Below, in pieces: positions 1 to 8,203 of a stretch of 17,633 nt of DNA. Location: assembly GCA_028707375.1 (NCBI GenBank), contig JAQWCB010000002.1:1-17633 (forward strand), read 5' to 3'. This stretch comes from Bacilli bacterium (lineage in GTDB: Bacteria > Bacillota_I > Bacilli_A > RFN20 > CAG-288). Position numbers and translations under genes: made by a program. Each line of letters starts with the position of its first letter. The first letter of the stretch is position 1. A model generated the notes under the pieces. The model worked only from the letters and a program-made list of their open reading frames with translations, was not told where the DNA came from and made no database searches.

Positions 1-1071
1 GGTGAAAAAGGATCGATTACTATTGCGACCAACATGGCTGGTCGTGGTACGGATATTAAAATTTCGGAAGAGGTTAAAGGTCTTGGTGGCTTAGCGGTTA
101 TCGGAACGGAACGACATGAGTCTCGCCGTATTGACAACCAGTTGCGCGGACGTTCAGGTAGACAGGGCGATCCGGGTTATTCTCGGTTCTATGTCTGCAT
201 TGAAGATGATTTGATGAAGCGTTTTGCTTCCCCAACCATGTTTAAAATGTTCGACCAGATGGGGGATGAAGCCATAGAGTCAAAGACTATGTGCAATTTG
301 ATTACATCAGCTCAACGCAAGGTTGAAGGACAAAACTTTGATACGCGTAAAACATTGCTCGACTACGATGATGTTCTTTCTAAACAGCGAGAGATTATGT
401 ATGAAAAACGCGATGAGATTCTGTTTTCGGATTCCATTAAAGATCGCATTCACTTGTATTTTGAAACCTTTGCTCACAAAGCTGTTTCGAGTTGCACGAA
501 AGTTATCGACCAAGAGGTTTTGGTCGACGGACCAGCACTTATCAAATATTTGGTCCCTAAATATACGAGCGAGAAAAATATCAAGGCTGAAGATGTTGAT
601 GAATTACCAGTTGAAGAAGTTGAAGATTTTTTGACAGCTCTTTTCTCTCACTTATATGCTAAACAGCGCAAGCAGTGGTCAGATAAAGTTGCGGATTATG
701 TTGAAAAAACCGTTGTGTTGCAGATGACAGATCGGAGTTGGACTAAGCACATTGATACGATGGCAAAGCTTCGTGAAGGTATATATCTTCGTTCATATGC
801 TAATACCAATCCTTTGCAATCCTACACCAATGAGGGATTCCAATTATTCCAAGATATGCGCGACGAAATTGCTGGCAATATTACGTCAGCTCTATTTCGT
901 GTGAAGTTGAAGCCAGCGGCTGCTGCCCCAACGGAGCCAACTCCTGATAAGAATGCGATAGATGTTAAAACGAAAAAGGTTAGTGCCGCCAAAGATCAAG
1001 GGACACCAATAGCTAAAATAAAACCAGTAAAAAAGGCTGTGCCGCGCGGCGAGGTTAAAAAGGCTCAATAA
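1..1071 (+). CDS. secA: Preprotein translocase ATPase SecA, C-terminal part (5' end outside window)
   Basis: SecA is the ATP-driven motor that pushes preproteins through the SecYEG channel. The reading frame is open from base 1, so the gene starts before the window; 356 residues are visible. The first residues carry the SecA helicase signature TNMAGRGTDIK, followed by GTERHESRRIDNQLRGRSGR, the arginine-finger region of the second nucleotide-binding fold. Next come the helical scaffold (LDYDDVLSKQREIMYEKR) and the helical wing/IRA1 region (DRSWTKHIDTMAKLREGIYLRSY, a diverged form of the usual DEKWIDHL). The protein ends in an Ala/Pro/Lys-rich basic tail of about 55 residues. It lacks the CxCxSGxxxxxCC zinc-binding tail found in many SecA proteins, so the tail would have to contact SecB or lipid differently, or not at all. 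The stop lies 2 bp before the prfB start, so the two are probably cotranscribed. Identity is very secure. Confidence 0.97.
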   Translation, partial: GEKGSITIATNMAGRGTDIKISEEVKGLGGLAVIGTERHESRRIDNQLRGRSGRQGDPGYSRFYVCIEDDLMKRFASPTMFKMFDQMGDEAIESKTMCNLITSAQRKVEGQNFDTRKTLLDYDDVLSKQREIMYEKRDEILFSDSIKDRIHLYFETFAHKAVSSCTKVIDQEVLVDGPALIKYLVPKYTSEKNIKAEDVDELPVEEVEDFLTALFSHLYAKQRKQWSDKVADYVEKTVVLQMTDRSWTKHIDTMAKLREGIYLRSYANTNPLQSYTNEGFQLFQDMRDEIAGNITSALFRVKLKPAAAAPTEPTPDKNAIDVKTKKVSAAKDQGTPIAKIKPVKKAVPRGEVKKAQ

Positions 1072-1073
1072 CG

Positions 1074-2199
1074 ATGAAAGAAATCTATGAGTTAAATAAT
1101 CTCGCGAAGCAAGCCTCGATTCGTTTGGATGAAATTCGGGGGTGTCTTTGACCTTGCAAGTATTGAATCTCGCATCAAAGAATTAGAAAAAATAACCTTA
1201 GACCCTAATTTTTGGGCGGATAAAAATAAGGCTAAAGACATTTCGACGGAACTATCAAAACTGCAGGCTGAACAAAGTGAATATGCGCAATTTGAAAAGC
1301 GTATCAATGATATTTTGGAATCTTTGCTCCTTTTGAAAGTTGAACCAGATGAGGAATTTCAACAAGAGATTCAGAGCGATTTAACTAAGCTTGATAAAGA
1401 TATTACTGCTTTTGAAAATCAGATGTATTTATCGGGAAAATATGATGGTAATAACGCTATTCTTGATTTTCATCCCGGGGCAGGTGGAACGGAAGCTCAC
1501 GATTGGGCTTTAATGCTTTTTCGTATGTATAATCGTTTTGCTGAAAAGCATAAAATGAAAATTGAAGTCGTTAATTACCTAGTTGGCGAGGAGGCTGGAA
1601 TTTCGGCAGCGACCATTATTATTAAAGGAAAGAACGCCTTCGGACTTCTCAAGTCGGAAAGAGGAGTTCACCGCTTGGTTAGAATTTCTCCTTTTGATGC
1701 TTCGGGTTCGCGTCACACTTCCTTTGCTTCGGTTAATGTTATGCCAGAATTTGATGATAAAATTGAATTGAATATCAATCCCAAGGATCTTAGAGTTGAT
1801 ACTTATCGCTCGCAGGGAGCCGGTGGTCAAAATGTTAATAAGGTAGAGTCAGCGGTTAGAATCACTCATATTCCTACCGGATTATTTGCTACTTGCGAAG
1901 TGGAGAGAAGTCAAATTCAAAATCGTGAGATTGCTATGAATTTATTAAAATCTCGACTTTTCCAAAAAATGGAGAATGAAAGATTGGAAAAATTGCGCAA
2001 GATAAACGGAGAAAAAAAGGATATCGAATGGGGGTCACAGATTAGATCGTATGTTTTTTGCCCATATACATTAGCCAAAGATCACCGAACCAACTATGAA
2101 GAAACCAATGTCGGAGAGGTGATGGATGGTAATATTGATGGTTTCATCATGGCATATTTGAGAAAGGAGTTTAATCATGAGAGAAAAGCTAAATTTTAA
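1074..2199 (+). CDS. prfB: Peptide chain release factor 2 (RF2), expressed by programmed +1 frameshift
   Basis: RF2 reads UGA and UAA stop codons and triggers peptide release on the ribosome. Translation from ATG 1074 gives 25 codons, then meets in-frame TGA at 1149-1151. Skipping T1149 after CTT moves into the frame that runs to TAA at 2199, for a 374-residue product. With this start the stop-codon-reading SPF motif falls at residues 205-207 and the catalytic GGQ at 250-252. As I recall, these are the same numbers as in E. coli RF2, which strongly supports both the start and the shift. ATG 1074 is the first start after an in-frame stop at 1056-1058. An SD-like AAAAAGG lies at about 1057-1063, inside secA. 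The 3' end overlaps the next gene by 23 bp. The frame opening at ATG 1129 would give an N-terminally truncated protein and should not be annotated as the gene. Confidence 0.97.
1138..1152 (+). promoter_or_regulatory. prfB autoregulatory +1 recoding site
   Basis: The site contains an internal SD-like GGGGG (1138-1142), a 3-nt spacer, the slippery CTT (1146-1148), and TGA followed by C (1149-1152). This matches the classical RF2 element CTT TGA C with an SD-like run exactly three bases upstream. Known logic: when RF2 is scarce the ribosome pauses at UGA, slips +1 and makes full-length RF2. When RF2 is plentiful, a 25-residue peptide is released. The context is CGGGGG TGT instead of the common AGGGGG TAT, so the SD-like helix with 16S rRNA may be slightly different in strength. 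Confidence 0.95.
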
Positions 2200-3226
2200 A
2201 AAAGCCTTTGATGATATCAAGGCTGATTTTCGCAAAGATCGGATTGCGCGGACATTGACCAATTACTTATTAATTATTGCTGGATCAGCTATTCTCGCTA
2301 TCGGTGACGCCTTTTTTATCATTCCTTACAATATTGTTTCTGGCGGAGTAGCAGGATTTGCTATTGTCATGAGTTTTATGGCTGGCTGGGATACGGAATT
2401 AACTATCACCATTGCTCAGTGGGTATTATTCCTCATAGGTATATTATTACTCGGAGCTAAATTTGGCTTTAAAACGATTATTTCAACTATTGTTTATCCA
2501 ATCTTCCTATTTTTGTTTACCTATATTTACGACAATAATCAGTGGGTTCATCTTCCAGCGATATCTTCTTCTAATGGCACAATGGTATCTATTCTCGTGT
2601 TGGCAGGACTAGTGGGAGGAGCCTTGGTTGGAGTTGGATGTGGATTAACTTTTTTAGGCGGAGGTTCAACGGGCGGAGTCGATTGTTTGTCGCTTGCTAC
2701 GGCTAAATATTTCCGCATCAAAACAGCGGTTACTAGTTTTGTTATCGATGCGACTATCGTTTGCGTATATATAGTATATATGAATAATATTTTGCTATTG
2801 CTCGTTGGTATTATTTCGGCCTTTATGTGTTCATTTTTAATCAATCTTACCTATCGCGAAGATCAAAATTCCTATGTGGCCGATATCATTTCGGACAAGT
2901 GGGAATTGATTAATAATGAAATAAATTATAAATTAGATAGAGGAACAACTTTACTCGAGTCATACGGCGGATATACGGGTAAGGAAAAGATGATGATTCA
3001 CGTTGTTTTTTCCAAGGATGACTACGATGAGATTATGAAATTAATCTTTAAATATGATCCCGACGCTTTCGTTTTTACGACTAAAGCTCACGAGGCGACA
3101 GGAGAAGGGTTTAGGAAAGTTCCATATCGCATCGCGCGCGAAATAAAGTTTTCAAAAACAACACCTCATCCTGATGTGGTTATTACTAAAAAGAAGTTAA
3201 AGACTAGACACGATACGAATAAATAG
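2177..3226 (+). CDS. YitT/YvjA-family membrane protein (DUF161 + DUF2179)
   Basis: This is a 349-aa integral membrane protein of the YitT family, whose biochemical role is not established. The N-terminal 25 residues are charged. Hydrophobic membrane segments follow at about 29-50, 52-70, 78-96, 101-118, 137-160 and 185-223. The glycine-rich GLTFLGGGSTGGVDC stretch at 156-170 is typical of the family. The C-terminal soluble DUF2179 domain spans about 238-315 (GTTLLESYGGYTGKEK near 256-271, then HVVFSKDDYDEIMKLI). The start is set by AAAGGAG (about 2163-2169), which lies inside prfB, and the gene overlaps the prfB end by 23 bp, suggesting coupled translation. B. subtilis also carries a YitT-type gene (yvjA) near prfB and ftsEX, from memory. 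The exact paralogue is uncertain. Confidence 0.9.
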   Translation: MREKLNFKKAFDDIKADFRKDRIARTLTNYLLIIAGSAILAIGDAFFIIPYNIVSGGVAGFAIVMSFMAGWDTELTITIAQWVLFLIGILLLGAKFGFKTIISTIVYPIFLFLFTYIYDNNQWVHLPAISSSNGTMVSILVLAGLVGGALVGVGCGLTFLGGGSTGGVDCLSLATAKYFRIKTAVTSFVIDATIVCVYIVYMNNILLLLVGIISAFMCSFLINLTYREDQNSYVADIISDKWELINNEINYKLDRGTTLLESYGGYTGKEKMMIHVVFSKDDYDEIMKLIFKYDPDAFVFTTKAHEATGEGFRKVPYRIAREIKFSKTTPHPDVVITKKKLKTRHDTNK

Positions 3227-3241
3227 AAAGAGATATAATTT

Positions 3242-3538
3242 ATGGAAAAAAAGGTATTGGAAAAATTGAAGAAGAATTGTGATAAGACTGTTGTTGAGGT
3301 CCAATCTAAAGATAGGAAACTAACTTTGACTTTCAAAGAGAAAATTTTATTGGTCAATAAGAAAAAGACATTTACCTTAGTGGCTGGTGAGGATATATCG
3401 AATATTTGTTTGAAGTGTATTGCTGAATCGGCGATGCACCGAGTTGAATTTGATGGATTAAGAGTGCATCTAACCTTTGAAAAGGTCGGATCTCCTACTT
3501 ATAATCTATCATTTAAGTTAGCTGAAATTTTGGAGTAA
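3242..3538 (+). CDS. Small soluble protein of unknown function, 98 aa
   Basis: I do not recognise a family. The protein has 98 residues, is lysine-rich in its first 45 residues, and has no signal peptide or membrane segment. It seems built of alternating short beta-like stretches (KLTLTF 26-31, KILLV 34-38, TFTLVA 43-48, VEFDGLRVHLTF 68-79, YNLSFKL 87-93). Three cysteines are present, at 13, 56 and 59; the last two form a CLKC motif, with histidines at 66 and 76. There is no fourth metal ligand pattern obvious enough to claim a zinc site. It starts 15 bp after the membrane-protein stop, with a weak AGAAAGAG-like binding site, and ends 25 bp before the S41 protease. It sits collinear with its neighbours where B. 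subtilis has ftsEX. That it is a real gene is likely from spacing and uninterrupted frame; function is open. Confidence 0.75.
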   Translation: MEKKVLEKLKKNCDKTVVEVQSKDRKLTLTFKEKILLVNKKKTFTLVAGEDISNICLKCIAESAMHRVEFDGLRVHLTFEKVGSPTYNLSFKLAEILE

Positions 3539-3563
3539 AAGAACGAATTGAGGAGGATGCTAA

Positions 3564-5108
3564 ATGAATAAAGATAAGAAAAATAAGGTTACTTCCTATT
3601 TAGAAAAGAATAGCGAATCGGCGAAAGACTGCGCTTCTGCTTATGATCAAGGCCGGGCAACACAGAAAAAGGCCTCGAACAAAGTAATTCTAGTTACATG
3701 CATAGCATCCTTAGTGGTTGGTACCGGACTCGGTATTGGAGGTTATTCCATATATGCATCAACTCATCCCAAACCTTCTGATTTAACCCAGGAAATATAT
3801 GATGAACTGGTGAATAACTGGCTTTATGCTGGAACTATTGATGATCTTGAGGATTACTTGAACAATCTGATGATTTCCGGCATGCTTGACAACGATGGTG
3901 ATCCGTATACTTTTTATACTTCTTCATATGATGAACAGGGATTGAATACATCAGGATCAGGTATCTATGGTGTTTCCTTATCTAATTATGGCGTGGAAGT
4001 TAGCGGCGAAAGAACTTATGGTGGATTGCGTGTAACGAGTTTATACGATGGGACTTTTAAAAATGCTGGATTTAAAGTTGGAGACGTCATTATTGGTGTT
4101 AAACATTCGTTACAAGATACATATTCTTTGATTGAGGACATGTCTCCTAGCGATGCCAGTGCGGCTTTGAAACCTCAAAAAGAAGATGAAAATGTCTTTT
4201 TTGAATATGTTCGCAATGGGGTGATTGGAGAAATTAGTTGTACGACTGGCGACTATATTCAAGTTCCTGCTTCTTTGGAATTTGATGGCGATGTCGAGGG
4301 AAAAAGAACGGTTGCGATTCGTGTTTCAACTTTCCTGGGCGGACAAGAATCTGGAACCCCATCAAAGCTTTGTGAAAATATCATCGACCATTGCTTGCAG
4401 GAAGATGAAATTGACCGCTTAGTTTTTGATATGCGTGGTAATGGTGGAGGATATACTTCTGAGGCATATGATTTAGCTTGTCTTTTCCTCAACAAAGGTT
4501 CAATTGTTTATCAAACTGGTGATTACGATGGTAATATCGATACAACCTACTATCAAAAGGGCAATCCTAAATATAATTTCGACGATATAAGAATTTTGTT
4601 GAATAGTGGTTCGGCATCAGCGACGGAACTTTTTTCTAAGGCGATGCGAGATAATAATAAAGCTAAAATATATGGGGAGACATCATTTGGTAAAGGTATT
4701 GCTCAGTCGGTTATCAATCTTAAAAATGGTGGAACTTTGCGAATTACGACCAATAAGATTTTTGGACCAGATGGCACTTCGATTCATCAGATTGGTATTA
4801 CTCCTGACTATATTACAAACGATTACGATAAATATGCCTCTTCGCTAGTGAGCACTCCTTATCAGGAAGATAAATATCGCTTGACCTACGATCAGGAACA
4901 GATGGTTAAAAACGATTTATCTATGATTGATTCTTCATATGAATCAATCGATAGTTATTTAGATAAGTTGAAAACCTTTCAAGGCGAAGAAAGCCTTGAT
5001 GTAAGCGGAGTGTATGATACTTATACTCTTTATCGCACGTACTTTAGATTGCTTTCAAAATACTACGCTGGCTATGATAACGAGTTAAAAATAGTTGAAG
5101 GAAAATAA
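3564..5108 (+). CDS. Membrane-anchored S41 family C-terminal processing peptidase (CtpB-like)
   Basis: This is a serine protease of the tail-specific/CtpB family, likely acting on the outer face of the membrane. It has 514 residues. A basic cytoplasmic N-tail (1-39) is followed by one membrane anchor (about 41-65), a helical region (75-125), a PDZ domain (about 130-225, with GLRVTSLYDGTFKNAGFKVG and GDVIIGV), and the S41 core (about 245-420). The expected catalytic residues are present: Ser352 in GSASA, Lys377 in SFGKG, and Gln381. The Ser-Lys interval of 25 and Lys-Gln interval of 4 equal those I recall for B. subtilis CtpB (309/334/338). AGGAGG at 3551-3556, 7 bp before ATG, fixes the start. 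The C-terminal tail (about 425-514) is extra to the minimal fold. In B. subtilis ctpB lies downstream of prfB and ftsEX, which fits this order. The substrate is unknown here. Confidence 0.92.
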   Translation: MNKDKKNKVTSYLEKNSESAKDCASAYDQGRATQKKASNKVILVTCIASLVVGTGLGIGGYSIYASTHPKPSDLTQEIYDELVNNWLYAGTIDDLEDYLNNLMISGMLDNDGDPYTFYTSSYDEQGLNTSGSGIYGVSLSNYGVEVSGERTYGGLRVTSLYDGTFKNAGFKVGDVIIGVKHSLQDTYSLIEDMSPSDASAALKPQKEDENVFFEYVRNGVIGEISCTTGDYIQVPASLEFDGDVEGKRTVAIRVSTFLGGQESGTPSKLCENIIDHCLQEDEIDRLVFDMRGNGGGYTSEAYDLACLFLNKGSIVYQTGDYDGNIDTTYYQKGNPKYNFDDIRILLNSGSASATELFSKAMRDNNKAKIYGETSFGKGIAQSVINLKNGGTLRITTNKIFGPDGTSIHQIGITPDYITNDYDKYASSLVSTPYQEDKYRLTYDQEQMVKNDLSMIDSSYESIDSYLDKLKTFQGEESLDVSGVYDTYTLYRTYFRLLSKYYAGYDNELKIVEGK

Positions 5109-7100
5109 ATGGAAAATAAAATTGAATATCATCCTTATATCATCCACTCTCCCTACGTCCCTAACGGCGATCAGCCTCAAGCTATAAGTCAATTGGTCCA
5201 AGGCTTGAAAGAGAACAAGCGAGTTCAAGTCCTTTTAGGAGCAACGGGAACAGGTAAAACTTTTACGATGGCAAATGTAATTAAACAAACAGCCAAACCG
5301 ACATTAGTCTTAGTTCACAACAAGACTTTGGCAGGCCAACTTTATGCTGAATTTAAAGAACTTTTCCCGGAGAATAGAGTTGAATATTTTGTCTCGAATT
5401 TCGATTTTTATCGCCCGGAGGCTTATATGCCTAAAAGTGACACGTATATTGATAAAGAAGCAGTGATGAATGAAGAGATTGAAATGATGCGCTCATCTGC
5501 AATCAATTCTATTTTAACTCGCCGCGACACGATTGTCGTCGCTTCGGTCGCGTCAATTTATGGCTTAACAGATCCTGACGAGTATAAGCATCTGGCCTTT
5601 GATTTGCGCGTGGGCGAGAAAATTGATTTGCGTTCAGCGATGAAAAAATTAGTGGACGCTCAATATAAACGCAACAATATGAATTTGGTTCCGGGCAATT
5701 TTCGCTTGCGTGGGGAAATGTTAGAAATTGGTCTTTTTAATACTGACAATCTCGTTCTGCGAATTTATGTCGATATGGATGACAAGATTGAAGAGATGAT
5801 GTTAGTTAAACAGACCACTGGTGAGGTGATTGAAACCTTGGAATACGCTCAAATCTTCCCGGCGGACGAACACGCTTCAGGAATGGAGAGAATTAGAAAA
5901 GCCATCGATCGCATCAAGCCCGAACTTCAAGAGAGATTAAAATATTTTCACGATGAGGGGAAATTCTTGGAAGAAGAAAGATTGGATATGCGAACTCGCA
6001 ATGATATGGAAGCCTTGCAAGAATTTGGCATATGTCGAGGTATCGAGAATTATTCCCGTCCAATTGAAGGAAGAAAAGCTGGCGAGAGACCTTTCTGTCT
6101 CCTCGATTATTTTCCGAGCGATTTTTTAACTTTTGTTGATGAATCGCATGTTACTTTGCCACAGATTCGCGGTATGTATCTTGGAGATAGAGCGCGGAAA
6201 CAAGTACTGGTGGATTATGGCTTTCGCTTGCCATCGGCGCTAGACAACCGTCCTTTGCGCTTTGATGAATTTTTTGATTGTGTTCCAAACCTCATCTGCA
6301 CTTCAGCCACGCCGGGAGACTGGGAATTAGAACAGTGCAACAATCATCCAGTCGAACAGATTATTCGTCCGACAGGTCTAGTGGATCCTGTGGTAGAAAT
6401 TCATTCAAATACCAAGAATCCTGTGTATGACCTTTTGGATTTAATTCAGAAACAAATTGCTAAGAATGAGCGAACTATCGTTGTTACTTTAACTATCAAC
6501 GACGCAGAGAATTTAACAGAATTTTTGAAACAAAAAGGAATAAAGGTAGCCTATATTCAGCATGAAATCAAGACACTTGAGCGCACCGAAATACTTTATA
6601 AATTGCGAAAAGGTGATTATCAAGTGGTGGTTGGCATCAACTTGCTCAAGGAGGGACTAGATATTCCAGAGGTCAGTTTAATGGCAATTCTCGATGCGGA
6701 CAAGGAAGGCTTCTTGCGCTCGTATCGTTCACTTATTCAGCTTATTGGACGTGTGGCAAGAAACGATAAGGGAAAAGTTGTTATGTACGCTTACAATCAA
6801 ACCAAATCGATTAAGATGGCAATTGATGAGACAAATAGAAGAAGAAATATTCAGATGGAATATAATAAAACGCATGGAATTATTCCTAAAACAATTATTA
6901 AACCCATCGTTCCTCCGATACGATTTGTCAATAAGAAAAAGGAATTCGATCTGAGCTCTGAGGCCAAAATGTCGCGCTCTGAAAAGCAGGAACTTGCGAA
7001 ACAGATTGAGAAAGAAATGAGAAAAGCGAGCAAGGAACTTGATTTTGAACGAGCAACCGAACTTCGCGATGCTTTGTTTGAACTCAAAGCCGAAATATAA
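5109..7100 (+). CDS. uvrB: UvrABC excinuclease subunit B
   Basis: UvrB is the damage-verifying helicase-like subunit of nucleotide excision repair, loaded by UvrA and handing over to UvrC. It has 663 residues, the normal family size. Walker A GATGTGKT is at 44-51, the beta-hairpin region VSNFDFYRPEAYMP at 95-108, motif II DESH at 344-347, TSATPGDWEL at 398-407, motif V GINLLKEGLDIP at 509-520, motif VI QLIGRVARN at 544-552, and a C-terminal UVR (UvrC-binding) motif at about 627-662. Compared with the consensus YYDYYQPEAYVP, the hairpin base has lost several tyrosines (N97, F98, F100). ATG follows directly after the TAA of the S41 gene, with GAAGGAAAA acting as ribosome binding site inside that gene. 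uvrA does not follow, unlike in many Bacillota. Confidence 0.97.
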   Translation: MENKIEYHPYIIHSPYVPNGDQPQAISQLVQGLKENKRVQVLLGATGTGKTFTMANVIKQTAKPTLVLVHNKTLAGQLYAEFKELFPENRVEYFVSNFDFYRPEAYMPKSDTYIDKEAVMNEEIEMMRSSAINSILTRRDTIVVASVASIYGLTDPDEYKHLAFDLRVGEKIDLRSAMKKLVDAQYKRNNMNLVPGNFRLRGEMLEIGLFNTDNLVLRIYVDMDDKIEEMMLVKQTTGEVIETLEYAQIFPADEHASGMERIRKAIDRIKPELQERLKYFHDEGKFLEEERLDMRTRNDMEALQEFGICRGIENYSRPIEGRKAGERPFCLLDYFPSDFLTFVDESHVTLPQIRGMYLGDRARKQVLVDYGFRLPSALDNRPLRFDEFFDCVPNLICTSATPGDWELEQCNNHPVEQIIRPTGLVDPVVEIHSNTKNPVYDLLDLIQKQIAKNERTIVVTLTINDAENLTEFLKQKGIKVAYIQHEIKTLERTEILYKLRKGDYQVVVGINLLKEGLDIPEVSLMAILDADKEGFLRSYRSLIQLIGRVARNDKGKVVMYAYNQTKSIKMAIDETNRRRNIQMEYNKTHGIIPKTIIKPIVPPIRFVNKKKEFDLSSEAKMSRSEKQELAKQIEKEMRKASKELDFERATELRDALFELKAEI

Positions 7101-7245
7101 TTTATCCTGGAAGCACAAAGTTAATTATTTTGTTAATTTTACGTTAAAATGTTCCAAAATATGCCAAAAATAACAAATAACAATAACGTATTTATGGTAT
7201 AATTTTTAGGAAGACACTAAGTATATTAAGGAGGACTGTTTCAAT
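7101..7245 (+). promoter_or_regulatory. Extended -10 promoter and leader of galU
   Basis: The 145-bp AT-rich gap contains a perfect extended -10, TGG followed by TATAAT (TATAAT at 7198-7203; TG at 7195-7196). No good -35 lies 17 bp upstream (AAATAA at 7175-7180), as is usual for extended -10 promoters. Transcription would start near 7210, giving a leader of about 36 nt with AAGGAGG at 7228-7234. A weak AT-only inverted repeat near 7117-7138 could form a poor terminator for the uvrB operon, but the T-run is short and I do not call it. Boundaries cover the whole gap; the supported core is 7195-7203. Confidence 0.75.
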
Positions 7246-8136
7246 ATGAAACGTGTGACAAAAGCTGTCATTCCTGCAGCTGGATTGGGGACAAGATTCT
7301 TACCCGCAACAAAATCTCAGCCCAAGGAAATGCTACCCATTGTTGATACCCCGGCTATTCATTACATAGTAGAGGAAGCAGTGAAATCGGGAATTGAGGA
7401 TATTATGATTATTACCAATTCCAACAAGCATTCAATGGAAAACTATTTCGATATCAATTACGAATTAGAAATGAGATTGAAAGATTCGGGAAAAACGGCC
7501 TTGGCAGATGAAATCCATCAGATTGCAAGTCTAGCTAACGTTGTTTATACCAGACAGAAAGAACCTAAGGGATTGGGACATGCTATATTGTGTGCAAAAT
7601 CTTTTGTTGGCGATGAGCCTTTTGCGGTCTTGTTAGGAGATGATATTGTTGTTCCTAGCAATAAACCGGCTTTGCTACAATTGATTGATGCATATAACGA
7701 TACTGGAAATTCAATATTGGGTGTGCAGAAAGTTGCTCACAGCGAAGTTGATAAATACGGCATTGTTTCTCCTTCAAAAGAAATAATTGCTACCAATAAA
7801 GTTTTTAAGATAGTTGATGTTGTTGAGAAGCCTCCGATTGACGAGGCACCATCTGATTATGCGGTCTTAGGTCGCTATATCTTAGGACCAGAAATCTTTG
7901 ATATCCTTAGCCATACGCAACCGGGTCATGGCGGTGAAATTCAACTTACGGATGCTGTGCGAAAGCTTATGAAACAAAAGGCTATTTACGCTTGTAATTT
8001 CGAAGGCGAAAGATATGACATCGGTGATAAATTTGGCTATTTGAAAGCTACGATTGATTTCTCACTAAAGAGAAGTGATTTTGGGCCTAAAGTTCGTGAT
8101 TATATTCGCAAACTCGCGGCTGAAGATCTCAAGTAG
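7246..8136 (+). CDS. galU: UTP--glucose-1-phosphate uridylyltransferase
   Basis: GalU makes UDP-glucose from UTP and glucose 1-phosphate in the cytoplasm. UDP-glucose feeds glycolipid, teichoic-acid or capsular polysaccharide synthesis and galactose use. It has 296 residues, typical for bacterial GalU. The nucleotide-binding start is KAVIPAAGLGTRFLPATKSQPKEML (split as KAVIPAAGLGTRFLP, 6-20, then ATKSQPKEML, 21-30). A metal-binding-type GDDIV is at 131-135, with VEKP near 193-196 and GGEIQLTDA near 236-244. The family segment usually reading GRNKRAIEDHFD is here NSNKHSMENYFD (58-69), a modest divergence. It has its own promoter and strong AAGGAGG, and is followed 67 bp later by nifJ, which has a separate promoter. 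It could be cotranscribed with nifJ because no terminator is visible between them. Confidence 0.95.
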   Translation: MKRVTKAVIPAAGLGTRFLPATKSQPKEMLPIVDTPAIHYIVEEAVKSGIEDIMIITNSNKHSMENYFDINYELEMRLKDSGKTALADEIHQIASLANVVYTRQKEPKGLGHAILCAKSFVGDEPFAVLLGDDIVVPSNKPALLQLIDAYNDTGNSILGVQKVAHSEVDKYGIVSPSKEIIATNKVFKIVDVVEKPPIDEAPSDYAVLGRYILGPEIFDILSHTQPGHGGEIQLTDAVRKLMKQKAIYACNFEGERYDIGDKFGYLKATIDFSLKRSDFGPKVRDYIRKLAAEDLK

Positions 8137-8140
8137 AATG

Positions 8141-8198
8141 TAGACATATATATGTTATGTGTTTATAATAAAGTTGTTTATGTTTTAAATGTTGGAGG
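8141..8198 (+). promoter_or_regulatory. Near-consensus sigma-A-type promoter and RBS of nifJ
   Basis: A -35 of TAGACA (8141-8146, five of six matches) and -10 TATAAT (8164-8169) are separated by exactly 17 bp. This is the best promoter in the window and fits a highly expressed metabolic enzyme. The spacer holds a perfect 12-bp palindrome, ACATATATATGT (8144-8155), overlapping the end of the -35. It may be an operator or only AT-rich chance. Transcription should begin near 8176, and the binding site GGAGGG is at 8194-8199. Confidence 0.8.
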
Positions 8199-8203
8199 GA
8201 ATT

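Noticed and set aside
1129..1149. ATG 1129 as the start of prfB
   Set aside because: It would avoid the frameshift but has no ribosome binding site. It also lacks the N-terminal residues that put SPF and GGQ at the standard positions, and the full recoding element is present.
4259..4495. Opposite-strand and out-of-frame open frames inside the S41, uvrB, nifJ and other genes
   Set aside because: They lie wholly inside well-identified genes, lack binding sites, and read as low-quality, biased protein. They are shadows of the real coding frames.
7117..7138. AT-only inverted repeat after uvrB as a terminator
   Set aside because: The stem is about 8 bp with no G-C pairs and the T-run is short. 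It is too weak to call.
8189..8203. ATG 8189 as the nifJ start
   Set aside because: The GGAGGG binding site overlaps this extension and points to ATG 8204, where the family's usual N-terminus begins.
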